This document shows positions 26,720 to 37,145 of a DNA stretch of 64,000 nt, piece by piece. This DNA is from JBAZUK01 sp041661445. GTDB lineage: Bacteria > Chlamydiota > Chlamydiia > Chlamydiales > SM23-39. Every line of letters starts with the position of its first letter. The stretch's first letter is position 1. Made by a program: the position numbers and the translations under genes. A model generated the notes under the pieces. That model had not been told where the DNA came from and did not search any database. It saw nothing but the letters and a program-made list of their open reading frames with translations. Where the stretch lies: assembly GCA_041661445.1 (NCBI GenBank), contig JBAZUK010000002.1, forward strand, positions 196,713-260,712, given 5' to 3'.

Positions 26720-26763
26720 AAAAAGTATTGATTTGAACTTAAATTCGAATCAATACTTTTTAT
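26720..26763 (+). terminator. Rho-independent terminator of pnp
   Basis: A long stem pairs 26720-26737 with 26744-26761 around a six-base loop. Fourteen outer pairs are perfect (AAAAAGTATTGATT against its complement), and the 3' arm ends in CTTTTTAT. Confidence 0.85.
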
Positions 26764-26886
26764 CTCATCCCAGCTTCAAAATCTAAAACTATCTTCCTTT
26801 CACTAAAATATAAAAACTTTGCAAATTAATCATTTAAATATTTTTACATTTTCATGCATGATAATATTCATACCAAGAAGGGATAT

Positions 26887-27449
26887 ATGTCTAAAATTAT
26901 TTATCTTAACGGGCCTTCCAGTTCTGGTAAGACTACTATAGTCAAAGCTCTTCAAGAATCGTTTTCTGAACCTTATCTTCACCTTGGCATTGATAAAATT
27001 ATCGAATTCATTCCTGCGAAAATAAATAACTGGGAAGGAGCCTCTCCCTCACTTGGCTTTTCTTGGGAACATGCTATCGATCCAACTGGACACCCCATTT
27101 ATCAAATCCTTGTCGAAGAATTACCCGCTGTCTAAAAGATATCGCCTTGATCCTCGCTTCTCAAAATTATAATTTGATTATTGATGATGTTGCCTTTGGA
27201 GGCATTGAAGTAGAAGAATGGAAGCAAACTCTCAAAAATTATATCGTCCTATATATTGGAGTTATTATTCCTTTAGATATCTTAGAACAGCGCGAACGAG
27301 CATGGGGAGATCGACTTTTAGGAAGCACCCGGGGACAATATTTCAAAGTTCATGAGAATGTTTCTTATGATCTTGAAATAGATACTCAAGCTCAAACTCT
27401 TGAAGAAAACGTCGCGAAAATTAAACAAGCCTTAATAAAAACCGATTGA
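26887..27449 (+). pseudogene. Chloramphenicol-phosphotransferase-like kinase, frameshifted
   Basis: The first frame (26887-27135; ATG after an AAGGGA site) starts MSKIIYLNGPSSSGKTTI with a P-loop, and stops at PAV. The second frame continues from about 27130 with LKDIALILASQNYNLIIDD, then RAWGDRLLGSTRGQ and YDLEIDTQ, all typical of the CPT-like P-loop kinase family. A single missing base near 27125-27136 (CCCGCTGTCTAAAA) explains the break; with it restored the protein would be about 188 residues. The break is not in a homopolymer. It lies between pnp and ftsH, which are adjacent in Chlamydia. Confidence 0.8.
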
Positions 27450-27541
27450 CCTGAATAAGAAACAAATTTTAATTCGAAAGCCTATAGTTGTTGATAGAGA
27501 TATATTAGTATCTTAACGAATATTCATTTGATACAGAAAGT

Positions 27542-27814
27542 ATGGAAAAAAATATTTCATTTTTTTTCATACTCCCTCTTCATAAGATATGGGTTGCAAC
27601 GCAAGATAATATTGTTTTTGTATATATAGCTGTTACTATTACTCATTATTTTCATAAACGTGGTGCTTTTTTGCGAGTGCTTGCTCAAGTAGTAGGTCAA
27701 TATCAGAGAAGAAAAGACGTTAGCAAAAAACTAATACAATCGGCAGAAAATTATGCTTTAAAAATGAAATGTTCACATATAGAACTTTCAAGTGATATTA
27801 GTTCTATTGGATAG
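27542..27814 (+). pseudogene. Degraded GNAT acetyltransferase fragment
   Basis: A 90-codon frame whose end VVGQYQRRKDVSKKLIQSAE, then ALKMKCSHIEL, resembles motif A of GNAT acetyltransferases (the R/Q-x-x-G-x-G/A acetyl-CoA loop appears as QRRKDVS, with both key glycines lost). The N-terminal part does not look like a complete domain. I take it as a remnant next to the equally broken kinase gene. Confidence 0.55.
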
Positions 27815-27827
27815 TTTGAACTAAATA

Positions 27828-27870
27828 AATCTTAAAAGTCGATTATTGAAATAAAACGACTTTTAAGATT
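27828..27870 (-). terminator. Terminator after ftsH (possibly bidirectional)
   Basis: Perfect 14-base arms (27828-27841 and 27857-27870, containing CTTAAAAGTCG and CGACTTTTAAG) with a 15-base loop, 17 bases beyond the ftsH stop. Confidence 0.75.
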
Positions 27871-27886
27871 TGATTGTTATGATTTA

Positions 27887-30622
27887 TTAAGCTTCCTGAG
27901 GTGAAATACCATCATTTTCAGATGTTTTTGTAGTTTGAATAGGTGGAGCCGGTGGGGCTTTTCTTTGCAATTCATCAGCAATTTTCAAACGTTTTTTCTT
28001 TTTTTCCATATCCCAGGATCCATCCATTATTTCTTTAACGTCCTGCTTGTCTAAAGTTTCAAATTCAATTAACATTTTAGCCATTAGATCGACTTTAGGT
28101 TTGTTTGTTTTAATGATATCGCTAGCCCTTGCATGAGCATCATTCAAGAGTTTTTTTACCTCGACATCAATTAATTTAGCTGTTTCATCCGAATAAGCTC
28201 TTTCCTGATAACCTTGAAGACCTAAATACTGATTAGATCCATTACCCTCATCATAAGTAACAGTTCCTAAATTACTGCTCATCCCCCATTCACAAACCAT
28301 TGCACGAACAAGTTTAGTTGCTTGAGCAATATCTTGCTGAGCGCCTGATGACATATCATCTAAAAACATCTCTTCGGCCGCCCTGCCGCCCATTAAAACC
28401 GCAAGTTGATCTATAGCTTCTTTTTTCCAGTAATTCAATCTATTTTTTTTAGGCATAAAATGAGTAGCACCTAAAGAAAAACCTCTTGGTATAATGGTTA
28501 CTTTATCAATTGGATCACAATGTTCTACAATAAGACCAACGACAGCATGCCCTGATTCATGATAAGCAGTTGTTTTCTTTTCAGATTCATCCATTTCCAA
28601 ACTTCTTCTTTCTTTTCCAAACCTAACTTTATCGCAGGCTTCTGCTGTTTCTTGAGAAGTAACGGCTTTTCTGCCTTTTCTTGCAGCAAGAAGAGCAGCT
28701 TCATTTAAAATATTTTCCAAATCAGCTCCGGATGATCCTGGAGTAATTCTGGCTATGTCCATAAGATCTACAGATGAATCGATTTTGATTCTTCTCGCGT
28801 GAACTTTTAAAATTTCAAATCTACCTTTAACATCAGGCAAATCCAAAGCAACACGTCTGTCAAATCTGCCAGGTCTTAAAAGAGCTTTGTCCAATATATC
28901 TGGTCTATTTGTTGCTGCCATTAAAATAACACCCTCTTTTGTGTCGAAACCATCCATTTCAACCAGAAGCTGGTTCAATGTCTGTTCCCTCTCATCATGA
29001 CCTCCGCCGATTCCTGCACCTCTGTGCCTTCCTACAGCATCAATCTCGTCCATAAAAATAATACATGGGGCATTTTTCTTTGCCTGATCAAATAAATCTC
29101 TTACTCTGCTGGCACCAACACCGACAAACATTTCGACAAAATCAGAACCTGATATCGAATAAAAAGGTCTATCAGCTTCACCGGCAACAGCTTTAGCTAC
29201 TAAAGTTTTTCCTGTTCCTGGAGGGCCTACTAATAATACACCTTTAGGAATTCTAGCTCCTAAGTTGGTAAATTTTTGAGGATCTTTTAAAAAATCAACA
29301 ATTTCTTCTAATTCTTCTTTTGCTTCTTCACAGCCGGCAACATCCTTAAAAGTAACTTTATTATCTTCTTTCGTTAATAATCTAGCTGGAGATTTACCAA
29401 AATTCATCGCAGACGATCCTACACCTTTCATTTGACGGGTAAAAAGATAATATAGTAATAAAACAATCACTACGATCGGCAAAATAGTAAAAATATAATT
29501 AAAATAATTAGTTGTAGGCTCCTGGCTTTTGAATATTTTTTCCAAAACCAGATTTCTAGGTTGATCCGGAGCTTTTATTAATAGACCCTTATTGTTTTCA
29601 AAACTATCCCATTCTTTTTTAGCGGCTAAATACCAATGATTATAACTTTCAGAATCTTGCTTTTCTAAAGCTTTGGTTGAAATTTCTTTGTCATTAAAAA
29701 ACCAAAAATATGATGCAACTTTTTCCCTTGCATTGCCAAGCTGCTGATTATTCGCAGAGATTTGTTTCTGCAATTCATTAAACTGATTTATCATATCTGT
29801 ATATGATCTGACAGATCTCAGAGGCAGCAGTCTAATGCCATTTTGATCTTTTAAAATTTCTTGAGTAACAGAATTTAAGTCGGTTAAAGCAGTGCTATAT
29901 ATTGTTATTTTCTGGTTTAAACCTGTCTTGTTATCAATAGCAGATAATGTTTTTTTAATATTTCTTATGTTTTGCTTTATGCTTTCATCGCCTATTCCAA
30001 TATTGGTAGACAAATATATATCTATTAAATCACTTAAGTTCTTTTGAAAATCTGTAGTGTTTTCAAGGGTCGGACTATGTTTTATCCAAAGAAATTGCTC
30101 CTTTAAGATTTTTAAGCTTATAGACTCCTTTTTTGGGAAGATATCGATTGAAATTGCATTTTGTCTTTCTTCAGTATCAAATGCAGAAGAAACAATATCA
30201 AAACGATTGTCAATTACATTCGTTCCAGATACTGATAAAAACCATTGAGCCGATTTAATAACGCTTTTTTCTGAGTCATTAAGGTCGTCTAATAAACTAG
30301 AGCTTTCAGATTCAAGCTGATGCTTGTTATATAGTAAAGTTAAATAGTTAAATCTATTTTTTCCATCTTCAGTCACTCCTTCCCTAAATTTTGAAGAAAA
30401 CGTTACCAAACTATCATTTTGTGAAACTTTCTTATTAAAATCCGGTTTTAGCAAATCTAAATTAACTAAATGTTCTACTTGATGAGAAAAAGCAATCTTT
30501 GAAATTCTATCGTTTGAAAGAGTCTGAATAGATAAAATTATTAGAACTACCGCAACTATAAATATTAAAAAACCACCTGAAAATCCTTTTTTTGGCTCAG
30601 GCCCAACTTTATTATCTTTCAT
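27887..30622 (-). CDS. ftsH: ATP-dependent zinc metalloprotease FtsH
   Basis: Membrane-anchored AAA+ protease that degrades misassembled membrane and regulatory proteins. From the ATG at 30622 it is 911 residues, long for the family, because about 340 residues lie between membrane segment 1 (about 16-38) and segment 2 (about 375-395), where FtsH proteins usually have around 80. Walker A GPPGTGKT is near 465, the SRH arginines lie in LLRPGRFDRR, and zinc-binding HESGH is near 687. A GTG two codons upstream is an alternative start. The large periplasmic domain is typical of chlamydial FtsH. Confidence 0.96.
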   Translation of the reverse strand: MKDNKVGPEPKKGFSGGFLIFIVAVVLIILSIQTLSNDRISKIAFSHQVEHLVNLDLLKPDFNKKVSQNDSLVTFSSKFREGVTEDGKNRFNYLTLLYNKHQLESESSSLLDDLNDSEKSVIKSAQWFLSVSGTNVIDNRFDIVSSAFDTEERQNAISIDIFPKKESISLKILKEQFLWIKHSPTLENTTDFQKNLSDLIDIYLSTNIGIGDESIKQNIRNIKKTLSAIDNKTGLNQKITIYSTALTDLNSVTQEILKDQNGIRLLPLRSVRSYTDMINQFNELQKQISANNQQLGNAREKVASYFWFFNDKEISTKALEKQDSESYNHWYLAAKKEWDSFENNKGLLIKAPDQPRNLVLEKIFKSQEPTTNYFNYIFTILPIVVIVLLLYYLFTRQMKGVGSSAMNFGKSPARLLTKEDNKVTFKDVAGCEEAKEELEEIVDFLKDPQKFTNLGARIPKGVLLVGPPGTGKTLVAKAVAGEADRPFYSISGSDFVEMFVGVGASRVRDLFDQAKKNAPCIIFMDEIDAVGRHRGAGIGGGHDEREQTLNQLLVEMDGFDTKEGVILMAATNRPDILDKALLRPGRFDRRVALDLPDVKGRFEILKVHARRIKIDSSVDLMDIARITPGSSGADLENILNEAALLAARKGRKAVTSQETAEACDKVRFGKERRSLEMDESEKKTTAYHESGHAVVGLIVEHCDPIDKVTIIPRGFSLGATHFMPKKNRLNYWKKEAIDQLAVLMGGRAAEEMFLDDMSSGAQQDIAQATKLVRAMVCEWGMSSNLGTVTYDEGNGSNQYLGLQGYQERAYSDETAKLIDVEVKKLLNDAHARASDIIKTNKPKVDLMAKMLIEFETLDKQDVKEIMDGSWDMEKKKKRLKIADELQRKAPPAPPIQTTKTSENDGISPQEA

Positions 30623-30761
30623 AAACACTCATTTTTATTATTTTCAACTACTTAGAGACTAAATTAAAGCATTTTTAAGTTATTTTGTAAAGCTTATACA
30701 ATTATCTTTAAATCATCTCTTTAAACCTTATCTATAACAAAATTAATAATTTTAGAAAAGT

Positions 30762-32069
30762 TTATTTTAATTTTAAATTAATTTGCAAAATTTCTAAATT
30801 ATTTAAATTAACATGATTTCCAGACAAAAAGTCATAAACATTATTATCATCATCATAAACAACAGGAAACATATTTCTCAAAAAGGCGGGAACCTTATAA
30901 TTTCCCCAATTTTTCTTTAACTTTTTATTCCCTTTAAAAAAACTCATATAATATTTATTTTGAGGGAGATAAAGAATTGACTCGCCCTTAAAAAGATCAA
31001 TCCATGAAGAAGCTTGGATATGAGTTTCTGATAAGGTTGATTTTTTTACCGATATCTCAAAAGAATTGATATCACATTTTTTCAGGCTTAAAGGAAGGAT
31101 GTGATCGAAAGGTAAATATTTCTTCTTTAACACGAAAAAGAACCCCCTATCAACGCAAAGATCTACATCTTTCAATTTTAATTTTAAATTTGCTTTTTTT
31201 TCTAAAATCCAAGAGCAAGTCTGGTTTAAAATATCTCTTGAAACTTCAATTTTTTCTTGGCTCGCAATTTTTCTTATTATGTATTTCAATTCGAGAAGCT
31301 CTTCAATTTTATTTAAATCTATGCATATTCCTAATGGCCCGACAATCAAACTATTAAAATAATCTTTAGTTTTTTTATCTAAATATTCATTCAGCTCCAA
31401 GCTCGATGCTGCCATAAAGGCTAGATTTTCAATAATCCCTTTATTAAATTTTCTTTCTAAAACTGGTAAAATATCTTTTCTCATCCTTGCCCTTAGATAT
31501 TTGGGGTCAAAATTAGTCGGGTCATTAAAAAATTTAATGTTGTTAGATGAAATATAAGCAGAGATCTCACTTTTCGGAATATTTAACAAAGGCCTCCACA
31601 CAACCATATTTTCGAATTTTGTGATCTCTTTCATAGAAAAAAGTGAGAAAATTGCTGACCCCTCAAAGAATCTTTTTAAGACAGTTTCAGCTAAATCATT
31701 TTTATGATGCGCTAAAATAAGTGCTTGAAAATGATATTTATCAACAAGTTCTTTAAAAAACTTTATCCTTTCATTCCTGCTTTCGTTTTCTAAATTTTTA
31801 TCTTTCGGTAAAAAAAGTTTTTTAAAATGAACAGGAATGTCTAATTCTTTCATTTGTTTTTTTATTAAATCAGCTTCAAGACCGCTTTCTTCTCTCCATC
31901 CATGATCTACATGAGCAACATGCAGGTTTATATTAAATTTTTCTTTTAATTTTAATAATAAATACAAAAGACATGCCGAATCGGTTCCACCTGAATAAGC
32001 CAATAAAACCGGTTTGTCGGGAGTAAAATTCTTACTAAAAAATTTTGTTAAATATTCTAAAAGTTTCAT
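30762..32069 (-). CDS. tilS: tRNA(Ile)-lysidine synthase
   Basis: Adds lysine to C34 of tRNA-Ile(CAU) so that it reads AUA. The 435-residue protein has the PP-loop AYSGGTDSACLL (SGGTDS at 26-31), HVDHGWREES near 52-62, LAHHKNDLAET near 118, and C-terminal domains with weaker similarity. It follows the chlamydial ftsH-tilS order. Confidence 0.93.
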   Translation of the reverse strand: MKLLEYLTKFFSKNFTPDKPVLLAYSGGTDSACLLYLLLKLKEKFNINLHVAHVDHGWREESGLEADLIKKQMKELDIPVHFKKLFLPKDKNLENESRNERIKFFKELVDKYHFQALILAHHKNDLAETVLKRFFEGSAIFSLFSMKEITKFENMVVWRPLLNIPKSEISAYISSNNIKFFNDPTNFDPKYLRARMRKDILPVLERKFNKGIIENLAFMAASSLELNEYLDKKTKDYFNSLIVGPLGICIDLNKIEELLELKYIIRKIASQEKIEVSRDILNQTCSWILEKKANLKLKLKDVDLCVDRGFFFVLKKKYLPFDHILPLSLKKCDINSFEISVKKSTLSETHIQASSWIDLFKGESILYLPQNKYYMSFFKGNKKLKKNWGNYKVPAFLRNMFPVVYDDDNNVYDFLSGNHVNLNNLEILQINLKLK

Positions 32070-32141
32070 AAACCTACTAAATAAAATTAAAATCTTATAA
32101 ACTGAGTTATTATTATAATTTAAATGGGGAAATATTGCTAG

Positions 32142-33257
32142 ATGCCTATATTCTGGAGGTATCTCATAAAAGAATACTTAAAAGTATTTTTTTTAAGTAT
32201 CCTGGTCTTTATCTGCATATTGTTAATTATGCGGTTAAAACAGATTGCAGTATTTGCAACCCTGGCATCTGATGTTTTAAGTTTAATACTTTTTGTTTTA
32301 TATCAAATACCTCATATATTACCTATCGCCATTTCTATTTCAAGCCTGATCTCTTCGGTAATTCTTTTTCAAAGAATGTCTACAATGCATGAAATAACAG
32401 CATTTAGGTCCTGCGGGATTTCCTTAAAGGAATTATTAGCTCCTCTTCTGTTAGTCGCTATCGCATTTTCAATGGTTAATTTTTTTATAGCTTCCGAACT
32501 TACCCCAAGATGTCGATTTAAGTCTAAAGAGCTTTTTTACAAAAACACTTCCATGAACCCGATAGTGCTGATGCAGAGACAAAAGAAAATGTCTAATATT
32601 AAAGATTCTTACATTGAAATCACTTCTCAGAACAAAGATCTCATGGCAAAAGATATCTTGATAATCACGCCTAACAAATCAAATGCCAGATTATGTATGT
32701 TAACAATAAAAAATTTAGTCCTGGAAAATGAAAATTTAATTGGTGAGAATGTTTCTCTTATTTCTTATCTGGATTCAAATAAAAAAATGTTTTTTGATAA
32801 TTTAGTTATTGAGAATCAAAAAAGCATGATAACCAAGGCTGATGCAATAACACAGTTTATCAAATCCAAAGAATGGGATATGAACATTTCATCAATGCCC
32901 ATTAAAATGCTTCTTATTAACTCAAAAATAAACGGCAATCAAAAAGCATTTAAAACAACGCAAAAAACATATGAAAGATCAGAGATGGAAATAGCAAGAA
33001 GATTTGCTTTTGGATTATCGACATTCAGCTTTACATTCATCGGGGCGTGTTTTGGAATTTCTATTAGTAGAATTTCTTCAAGAAAAAATATTTTTTTAAT
33101 GTTCTGTTTTACATTATTAGTATTATTCAGCTTTACCTTTGGGAAAGCTTTAAAAAAGCATCCGGTGATGTCAATTCTAGCTTATGTTCTACCTCAATTG
33201 ATAGTAATAGTTTTTACTGCTTATAAATTAAAAAAGACTTCTAGAGGCATGGAATGA
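32142..33257 (+). CDS. lptF: LptF-like permease of the lipopolysaccharide export ABC transporter
   Basis: A 371-residue YjgP/YjgQ-family protein with about six membrane segments in two groups (residues 10-120 and 290-365) flanking a periplasmic beta-rich domain; MHEITAFRSCGISLKELLAPL is the conserved coupling region. With LptG and LptB it extracts lipopolysaccharide from the inner membrane. Its stop overlaps the next start as ATGA. Confidence 0.88.
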   Translation: MPIFWRYLIKEYLKVFFLSILVFICILLIMRLKQIAVFATLASDVLSLILFVLYQIPHILPIAISISSLISSVILFQRMSTMHEITAFRSCGISLKELLAPLLLVAIAFSMVNFFIASELTPRCRFKSKELFYKNTSMNPIVLMQRQKKMSNIKDSYIEITSQNKDLMAKDILIITPNKSNARLCMLTIKNLVLENENLIGENVSLISYLDSNKKMFFDNLVIENQKSMITKADAITQFIKSKEWDMNISSMPIKMLLINSKINGNQKAFKTTQKTYERSEMEIARRFAFGLSTFSFTFIGACFGISISRISSRKNIFLMFCFTLLVLFSFTFGKALKKHPVMSILAYVLPQLIVIVFTAYKLKKTSRGME

Positions 33258-34318
33258 TATTATCAAAGATCTGGGAAAAAAAGATTTTTTTCAGGGTTAT
33301 AAAAACTCTTTTATTTTTTTTAATCTCAATTTCGCTTCTGGTAATAATTATTGATTTTACAGTTCATGGCGTTAAAATTTTTACACACAACCTTTCATCT
33401 TTTTTATTAGTTGTCCGATATTATGTTAATCTTATAATAATACAGTTAAATCTGTTCCTATCTCTAACATTTTTATTAGCATCCATAAAAGTTCTCGCTG
33501 ATATGAACATACACCATGAGCTCACAGCCCTTCGTATGGCAGCAATTTCATCTAAGAAACTTGCAAGACCATTTTTTTTAATTGCGTTAATCCTTGTCGG
33601 TATTTCCTACATAAATTTTGAATACTTATACCCAAATGCTTTAAACTTCAAAGACAATTTTAAAGAAAAATATTTAAAAAAAACTAAGTATGAAAAAAAA
33701 ATTCATCCAAATGTAATTTATTTAGAAAATAATATCCGTCTTGTGTATCAAAAATTCGATATTGCAAAAAAAGAACTGTTAGATGTCTTCATTATTAAGA
33801 CAAATTCAGATATTTGGCATGCCAAATATTTATACTTAGATCAATCAATGGCTCATGGAAAATTTGTTGATCATCTAATCAGAAACAACGCTTACTTCGA
33901 AAAAGAAAAATCTTACTTAACTTTTGCTTTCCAAGATATTAAATTAGATAAGAACACATTTGTATTTGCACCATTAGAAAACAGATCTATAACAACCCTT
34001 TATAAGCAAAGCTTATCACAAACCATTTGTCCAAAAGAAAAAAATGAACTTCTTGCTAATCTGTATTATAAGATTATTATCCCTCTTATTCCACTGTTAA
34101 TTGTATTCTGTACATTTCCGTTTCTTATAGCTTTTTCAAAAAACATTTCAATTTTTTACATTTGCACTTTTTCAATTTTCGGTTTAGTTATTTTTTATAC
34201 GATAATGGATTCCGCTTTAATTTTTTCTGAAAGCTCCAGTGTTTCTCCTCATATTATTATGTGGATTCCGATAGTTGGGATAACATTATTTTTCAGAAAA
34301 AAATTTCAAAAAATATAA
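33254..34318 (+). CDS. lptG: LptG-like permease of the lipopolysaccharide export ABC transporter
   Basis: A 354-residue paralogue of the preceding protein with the same layout, including HHELTALRMAAISSKKLARPF after the second membrane group. The 4-base overlap with lptF implies coupled translation of the two subunits. Which of the pair is LptF and which LptG is assigned by order only. Confidence 0.87.
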   Translation: MILSKIWEKKIFFRVIKTLLFFLISISLLVIIIDFTVHGVKIFTHNLSSFLLVVRYYVNLIIIQLNLFLSLTFLLASIKVLADMNIHHELTALRMAAISSKKLARPFFLIALILVGISYINFEYLYPNALNFKDNFKEKYLKKTKYEKKIHPNVIYLENNIRLVYQKFDIAKKELLDVFIIKTNSDIWHAKYLYLDQSMAHGKFVDHLIRNNAYFEKEKSYLTFAFQDIKLDKNTFVFAPLENRSITTLYKQSLSQTICPKEKNELLANLYYKIIIPLIPLLIVFCTFPFLIAFSKNISIFYICTFSIFGLVIFYTIMDSALIFSESSSVSPHIIMWIPIVGITLFFRKKFQKI

Positions 34319-34479
34319 TTCATAGTAATTTAAAATCTAGCGCCCCAGAGTTACGTATGTCTTGACACAATCTTATATTCTGATCATACTTTCTCAGATA
34401 TAATAATCAACCATCTATATCTAAAAGAACTATATTCATGGCAACTATTATTTTTATTTAGATGTGAGTAAATTTGAAT

Positions 34480-36417
34480 ATGACGACAACCTTTCTTGAA
34501 TCGATTAAAGGCTGGCGCAATGGTTATCTATATACTTTTGCTAAAACATCTGAAGATGAAATTAGACAAGGTAAAGATCACCGTTTGGCAGCATTTGCTC
34601 AGTATGGGCAGGTATTAGCTCTTAACGATTTAGTTTATAAAATGTCTAAAAAAATTCCTCTGAATTATTTCAGCAAGCCAATTAAAGTATTATGTAATAT
34701 CACTCCTATACTCAGCTTGCCCGTTTGTTATGGATTAGGAATTATTCGAAGTGAGGATAACTCGCTAAAATTCATCCCTAAAGACACTCTGATATTTAAA
34801 GGCCTTTATTTTTTAGCTCAATATTCAGGAGATCTTATCCGGGTAGCTATGATTGTTGGCAGCATTGCTCTCATCAATTTGGGATGCATCGCATATGGTA
34901 GCGGAATTTTGACAGCAATGACTTACGAATTTTTTGATAATTACTTAGGATTAGTTCCTTTTAAGATTAGCCTTTTTATGGAAAAAATCATGCCGATAAT
35001 AAGTGCTATTACAGGTCTATTTAATGGAATCTATTTAACTCGGATTATTTCGGCAATCGATTTGAGTTCCAGATTTTCTCCTTCAATAAATAAGTTTGTG
35101 CAACATAAGTTTGATTTCATAATCCATAAAATTTTTTCATTAAAAAGTCCTACATTGGAGGAAACAGAAAAACCTTTAGAAAAAAGGAAAGAATTTTCTT
35201 CAGAACGTCTCAATGAGATCTTAGATGCTCCCGATTCTGATTTCAGAATTAACCTTTCTCACTGCTCGAAATTTACAAACGGATCCACCGATTTACCACG
35301 CGATAATAATTTTAATGAATTCCTTCGTCTTTTTGATGAAGTAAAATGGACAGAAAAATATTCTTTTATTAAAACAAAATTAACAAAAGATAAGATTTTC
35401 AGAGATCATCTTGAGGGACAAATCAAATCCTTGTCAATTGATTTCAGTAAAGATTTTAACAAAGCAAATAGAAAGTTTTTAGGTGCTGTTGAATCTCTCA
35501 AAACAGATTCAAATACTGCTAATATTCAAGATTATAGAAACACAAAAAAAGAGCTTGATCACTTCATCGATGAAGCGATTATACTCCTGGCTAAAAAGGA
35601 AAATATTTCAAAGGAACTCTATTTAGAACGGTGGATAAAAAAGCAGCTAGAAACATTAGTTAGCGGGTTATATAATAAAACACGAATGAAAGGATCTCAG
35701 AAAGACACTGAGGATTCTATTGTAAACTGTTCAAAGATTTTGACTTATCTGAAGTCGCTTAATCGAAATATTGATAGAATAGATTTTGAAGACATACTTC
35801 TGTCTTTAGCTGTCGATGGCGGAGATTATTGCGCCAGAGGAGTTAAAAGAACAAGTTTTGAATTACTTAAGAGAATATTTTACAAAAACCGAAAACCTTC
35901 AGATTTTTCAGTCGAGAAAGATTATGAAAATACACTTTTCCAAGCACTCCAGGATCGGCGAGAAAAAATTCTCGAAGCTACTTATAAAAATATTGCAATG
36001 TTTTTTCCAGAAGAAATTTTAGAAGACCCTCATGGAGTAGATTTATACCGACAAAATCTTGCTTTAGGTTTTTTTCCTTTAACTGAAGGTGAAAGAAATG
36101 ATATTGGAATGATGGAAATATTTTTTTGGGAAGGATATGGAAGTGTTCGAGCTGTAATGCAAGATGAATATAAAGACTCACTAGATGATGTTATAAAAGA
36201 AATTGGTGAATTAAGGTTTTCTGAATTTATGAGAAAAACAATCACCAGCAACATTTTATTAACACAAAGGGACAAAGAACAACTGCTCGAAAAATATACC
36301 GAGAGAAACAATTACATTTGGGATTCAGAGGCGACAGACCATCGTTTCCATCGTTTAGCTCTTGTTATGCTCGGGGTTTTAAACTATGAACCCTCTGAAG
36401 AGCCTGGAATTACCTGA
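34480..36417 (+). CDS. Large hypothetical protein with N-terminal membrane region
   Basis: About 645 residues from the ATG at 34480 (a TTG at 34474 is also possible). The first ~200 residues contain three or four hydrophobic segments (around 65-80, 110-145 and 165-190), followed by a long soluble, largely helical, charged region. No known domain was recognised. The layout, with a hydrophobic N-terminal lobe and a long soluble tail, recalls chlamydial inclusion-membrane or secreted proteins, but this is only an analogy. Confidence 0.65.
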   Translation: MTTTFLESIKGWRNGYLYTFAKTSEDEIRQGKDHRLAAFAQYGQVLALNDLVYKMSKKIPLNYFSKPIKVLCNITPILSLPVCYGLGIIRSEDNSLKFIPKDTLIFKGLYFLAQYSGDLIRVAMIVGSIALINLGCIAYGSGILTAMTYEFFDNYLGLVPFKISLFMEKIMPIISAITGLFNGIYLTRIISAIDLSSRFSPSINKFVQHKFDFIIHKIFSLKSPTLEETEKPLEKRKEFSSERLNEILDAPDSDFRINLSHCSKFTNGSTDLPRDNNFNEFLRLFDEVKWTEKYSFIKTKLTKDKIFRDHLEGQIKSLSIDFSKDFNKANRKFLGAVESLKTDSNTANIQDYRNTKKELDHFIDEAIILLAKKENISKELYLERWIKKQLETLVSGLYNKTRMKGSQKDTEDSIVNCSKILTYLKSLNRNIDRIDFEDILLSLAVDGGDYCARGVKRTSFELLKRIFYKNRKPSDFSVEKDYENTLFQALQDRREKILEATYKNIAMFFPEEILEDPHGVDLYRQNLALGFFPLTEGERNDIGMMEIFFWEGYGSVRAVMQDEYKDSLDDVIKEIGELRFSEFMRKTITSNILLTQRDKEQLLEKYTERNNYIWDSEATDHRFHRLALVMLGVLNYEPSEEPGIT

Positions 36418-36462
36418 ATGTAGTATTTGATTAGTTGACTTTATTATAGATGTTTTTTAAAG

Positions 36463-36942
36463 CTAGTTTGTTTTTCGCTTTTCTCGAATTTTTCTTCGTT
36501 TTTCTGCATCGGCAAATCTTTTTTTATCAATCAGTTTTTCTGGTATAACTTGAGGAATCACTTCATCTGAATCCGCTTTAAAAATAAAATATGCAGAAAG
36601 AATTTTTTTTTGTTCCAAAGACAAAAAATCATCAGCAAGTACTTTAACACCAACTTCAATAATATTTTCCCATACATGATTCACCTGTGCTTTGCAAATC
36701 AAAATATCCCCTCTTTTAATTTGAGAGAAATATCTAATAAAATCTATTCCAACGGGTTGGCAGGAAACTCCTGCATGCATAGTGGCTGACTTTAAGGCGA
36801 TACCATTTACCAGATTTAAAATCCTACTTCCGAATATCACTTCATTTAATGATACACTATCATCAAAAAACTGAATTTTTTCAGATTCAATTGCGGATTC
36901 AGAAGTTGGTTTACCTTTAGGATTTTGGTGAATTAGAAACAA
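36463..36942 (-). CDS. Acyl-CoA thioesterase (hotdog fold)
   Basis: A 159-residue YciA-type hotdog protein: NEVIFGSRILNLVNGIALKSA carries the helix and the catalytic-region pattern, then QPVGIDFIRYFSQIKRGDIL and a strand with VNHVWENIIEVGVKV. It hydrolyses acyl-CoA esters. Chlamydiae carry one such gene. The tail is Lys/Arg rich. Confidence 0.85.
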   Translation of the reverse strand: MFLIHQNPKGKPTSESAIESEKIQFFDDSVSLNEVIFGSRILNLVNGIALKSATMHAGVSCQPVGIDFIRYFSQIKRGDILICKAQVNHVWENIIEVGVKVLADDFLSLEQKKILSAYFIFKADSDEVIPQVIPEKLIDKKRFADAEKRRKIREKRKTN

Positions 36943-37145
36943 TTTTAACTCTCCTTCATTAATTCATCTATAAGCCCAATCCTTATTTCTATCAATAAAA
37001 ATATATTTATATGAGTTTAATATAAATAATATTTTTTCTTCTATATCCTGAGATTCAATAAGATAAACAAATAATTTGAAATGTTATTAACTAATAATAA
37101 CACGCATGTTTTAAGCAAATGGTAATTTTATTTTTAAATAAAAAA

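Noticed and set aside
27063..27449. Second half of the kinase as an independent gene
   Set aside because: Its first residues are out-of-frame translation of the kinase N-terminal half; the conserved part begins only after the frameshift near 27130.
34362..34404. Promoter with a perfect TTGACA before the 34480 gene
   Set aside because: The nearest TATAAT (34399-34404) is 31 bases from the TTGACA, far outside the normal spacing.
36030..36311. Reverse-strand frame inside the large hypothetical gene, with Ser/Leu-rich sequence
   Set aside because: Composition is that of an antisense shadow of the 34480-36417 gene and no start site is visible.
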